NCBI GenBank assembly: GCA_963757565.1
Contig: CAVWSB010000011.1
Coordinates: forward strand, 1,674,001-1,738,000
Source of the DNA: PALSA-894 sp963757565
GTDB lineage: Bacteria > Pseudomonadota > Alphaproteobacteria > Rhizobiales > Xanthobacteraceae
Direction of reading: 5' to 3'
Length of the DNA stretch: 64,000 nt
Below are positions 62,741 to 64,000 of the stretch, in pieces; position 1 is the first letter of the stretch, and the number at the start of each line of letters is the position of its first letter. The position numbers were made by a program, and so were the translations under genes. The notes beneath the pieces are model-generated. The model saw nothing but the letters and a program-made list of their open reading frames with translations, was not told where the DNA came from and did no database searches.

Positions 62741-63025
62741 CTATGGCTTCGGCGGGACCGTCGTGATGCCCGGAGCCGCTCCGTTCGCACGGTGCTGGGC
62801 CTGGCGCTCTAGCATCCGGTCGGCCAGCGCGACCTTGCAGGCCGCGGAAATCTGCGCGCGGTGCTCGCGCATGCAGTCGCGGATGCGGCCGCCGCCCGGC
62901 TGAACCGCGCCGCACAGGCTCTGAATGTCCGTCTTGCACGCGCCCTGCATCGGGCCTCCCTGCGCGTGCGCGATGGCAGGCACGGCAATGATGGCAAGCA
63001 GGGCGAGTAGCTTGGGGACGCGCAT
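62741..63025 (-). CDS. Small exported cysteine-rich repeat protein (GLG1-like)
   Basis: A 94-residue protein with signal peptide MRVPKLLALLAIIAVPAIAH. The mature part has the Cys-rich repeat pattern CKTDIQSLCGAV, GGGRIRDCMREHRAQISAAC, with four regularly spaced cysteines, as in the GLG1 repeat (PF00839) found in many alphaproteobacterial small exported proteins. Role unknown. CGGAG sits eight bases before ATG 63025. It starts close to tRNA-Glu on the opposite strand. Confidence 0.72.
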   Translation of the reverse strand: MRVPKLLALLAIIAVPAIAHAQGGPMQGACKTDIQSLCGAVQPGGGRIRDCMREHRAQISAACKVALADRMLERQAQHRANGAAPGITTVPPKP

Positions 63026-63142
63026 ATGGGATGCTCCGGTGGTCGAGCGTCTCCCTAGACCCAAGCCGTTAATCCGCGGTTGTTTTGAACGCGAAAAATT
63101 TCGCGACTTCAATCCGCTGGAGCTTGATGCACCCTCACTACG

Positions 63143-63176
63143 CGAAAGCCGCCCGACGAACGCCGGGCGACTTTCG
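63143..63176 (-). terminator. Long hairpin downstream of small membrane protein gene
   Basis: CGAAAG-CGCCCG and CGGGCG-CTTTCG form a 12-bp stem with a single mismatch and an 8-nt loop, 10 bases after the stop at 63186. No T-run on the minus strand, so the termination role is uncertain. Confidence 0.45.
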
Positions 63177-63185
63177 TCGCGACAA

Positions 63186-63368
63186 TCAGTGAGCCGCGTA
63201 TTGCTGCATTGGCAAGTCCTTTGCGCTTTTGGTGAGGCCGAGAACGTCGATCGCATAGACCTCACCCGAGACTTCGTTCGCCACGACCGTGGTGTGGGGC
63301 GAAACCTTGATGATGATTGCAAGAATGAGCGCGGCGATGACGCCGAGAGCCAAGATCGTGGTTCGCAT
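63186..63368 (-). CDS. Small membrane-anchored protein
   Basis: A 60-residue protein with one N-terminal helix (TILALGVIAALILAIII) and a periplasmic tail (NEVSGEVYAIDVLGLTKSAK). A strong GAGGAG lies eight bases before the ATG. No family recognised; the pattern is that of small rhizobial inner-membrane proteins of unknown function. Confidence 0.6.
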   Translation of the reverse strand: MRTTILALGVIAALILAIIIKVSPHTTVVANEVSGEVYAIDVLGLTKSAKDLPMQQYAAH

Positions 63369-63534
63369 CCGTTGTCTCCTCGTGCTCGAAACACCCGCCA
63401 GCAATGCGACGGTAACGGCGTTTCGTATTGCCTCGATGTCGCGGCACGGGCGAATTGGTATCGGATGTATTGCGGCGCGGACATGCGCCGGCCGATGGCG
63501 CGACCATCCGGAGCATGGCCGAAGGCTGACGCCG

Positions 63535-64000
63535 CTATTTACGCTTCGGGGCGTGTTTCTCGTGCGCCTGATCCCGCGCTTCGACCTGTTGCTCAACCTC
63601 GGCGCTGAGGCGCTGATAGAACCCGAGGCCGAGGATGATCAGGATACCGATCAACAGGATGGAGGCGGGATAGAGCACCATGCGTGATGTCCTTGCTGCC
63701 CTCGCGAAAGACCATCACCAGTCCTTCGATGAACACTGCGATCCCGATGGTGGAGACGAACTTGGTGAGGCTGCGCCGCGCCTCTGACGGAAGGCGCATT
63801 TCGCGCCCGCGGATGACTTCCTCCTCGACGAAATATTTCGACACGTCGAACACCGCGACCGCGATCACCACATAGCCGATCGCGCCGAGCAGGCCGTTTC
63901 CGGCCTCGGTCCACCCGCCATAGAGCGACGTCACGATCAATCCGCCGCCATAGATGCTGAGCGCGAGCGCGATCAGCATGAGCACGACGCTCGCCAACGC
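63535..64000 (-). pseudogene. Frameshifted, edge-truncated membrane protein
   Basis: The coding frame enters from the window edge and reads SVVLMLIALALSIYGGGLIV, GLLGAIGYVVIAVAVFDVSK and KYFVEEEVIRGREMRLPSEA, then FIEGLVMVFREGSKDITH before losing coding character. A second frame continues from 63681 with MVLYPASILLIGILIILGLG, FYQRLSAEVEQQ and ends EKHAPKRK at 63535. Together they give four helices and a charged tail. The break is at 63680-63686, fitting loss of two bases or gain of one. Start lies outside the window; function unknown. Confidence 0.6.

Overview
The window reads as a piece of chromosome from a high-GC alphaproteobacterium of the Hyphomicrobiales, closest in flavour to the Bradyrhizobium/Xanthobacteraceae side. 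The indicators are a PopZ-type (DUF2497) protein next to tolC and a pcm-like methyltransferase, a complete aapJQMP amino-acid importer, an NDUFS4-like complex I accessory subunit, a double cold-shock protein and many solute-binding-protein-dependent importers. No phage, insertion sequence, CRISPR array, rRNA or recognised defence system was seen.

Layout. 1-2.8 kb: partial popZ-like gene, tolC and pcm-like gene on the minus strand. 2.9-3.2 kb: tRNA-Cys and tRNA-Asn. 3.4-5.6 kb: small secreted, membrane or zinc-ribbon proteins. 6.0-11.7 kb: a five-gene peptide/nickel-type ABC importer. 11.9-16.0 kb: small secreted protein, coiled-coil protein, frameshifted M24 peptidase, frameshifted POT transporter. 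16.0-21.3 kb: MetF-like reductase, ARPP-1 protein, then cysK-alaX-sseA. 21.3-24.6 kb: carbohydrate ABC importer without its ATPase. 24.7-29.0 kb: aapJQMP. 29.2-34.0 kb: metC-like lyase facing a compact operon of ArnT-like transferase, PAP2 phosphatase, GT2 transferase and a LAB_N protein. 34.1-41.4 kb: pbpC and a giant alpha-2-macroglobulin. 41.5-54.6 kb: sugar kinase plus RbsCBA-like importer, facing a Gfo/Idh dehydrogenase and uxuA; then a FadR-type regulator, uxaC, a TRAP transporter and uxuB. 54.7-57.6 kb: Rrf2 regulator, MFS transporter and an orphan solute-binding protein. 57.6-64.0 kb: small proteins, three tRNAs (Arg, Pro, Glu), NDUFS4-like protein, double CSD protein, frameshifted sirtuin, gloA, a methyltransferase and small envelope proteins.

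How it works together. The best-defined pathway is hexuronate catabolism: TRAP uptake, UxaC isomerisation, UxuB reduction and UxuA dehydration to 2-keto-3-deoxygluconate, probably under the FadR-type regulator at 48.0 kb. The minus-strand ArnT-like/PAP2/GT2/LAB_N operon looks like lipid A or other polyprenyl-linked envelope glycan remodelling. The pbpC-A2M pair is a known periplasmic protection module.

Two cross-cutting patterns stand out. At least seven genes carry a single frame break with well-conserved protein on both sides, several in short homopolymers, which suggests uncorrected sequencing indels more than gene decay. In each of four importer operons where the binding-protein gene comes first, a stem-loop sits just after that gene. 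Other finds are a 100-bp palindromic repeat that supplies the stop codons of both flanking convergent genes, and a near-perfect 25-bp operator-like palindrome overlapping the start codon of the Rrf2 regulator. I did not find a convincing wholly new system.
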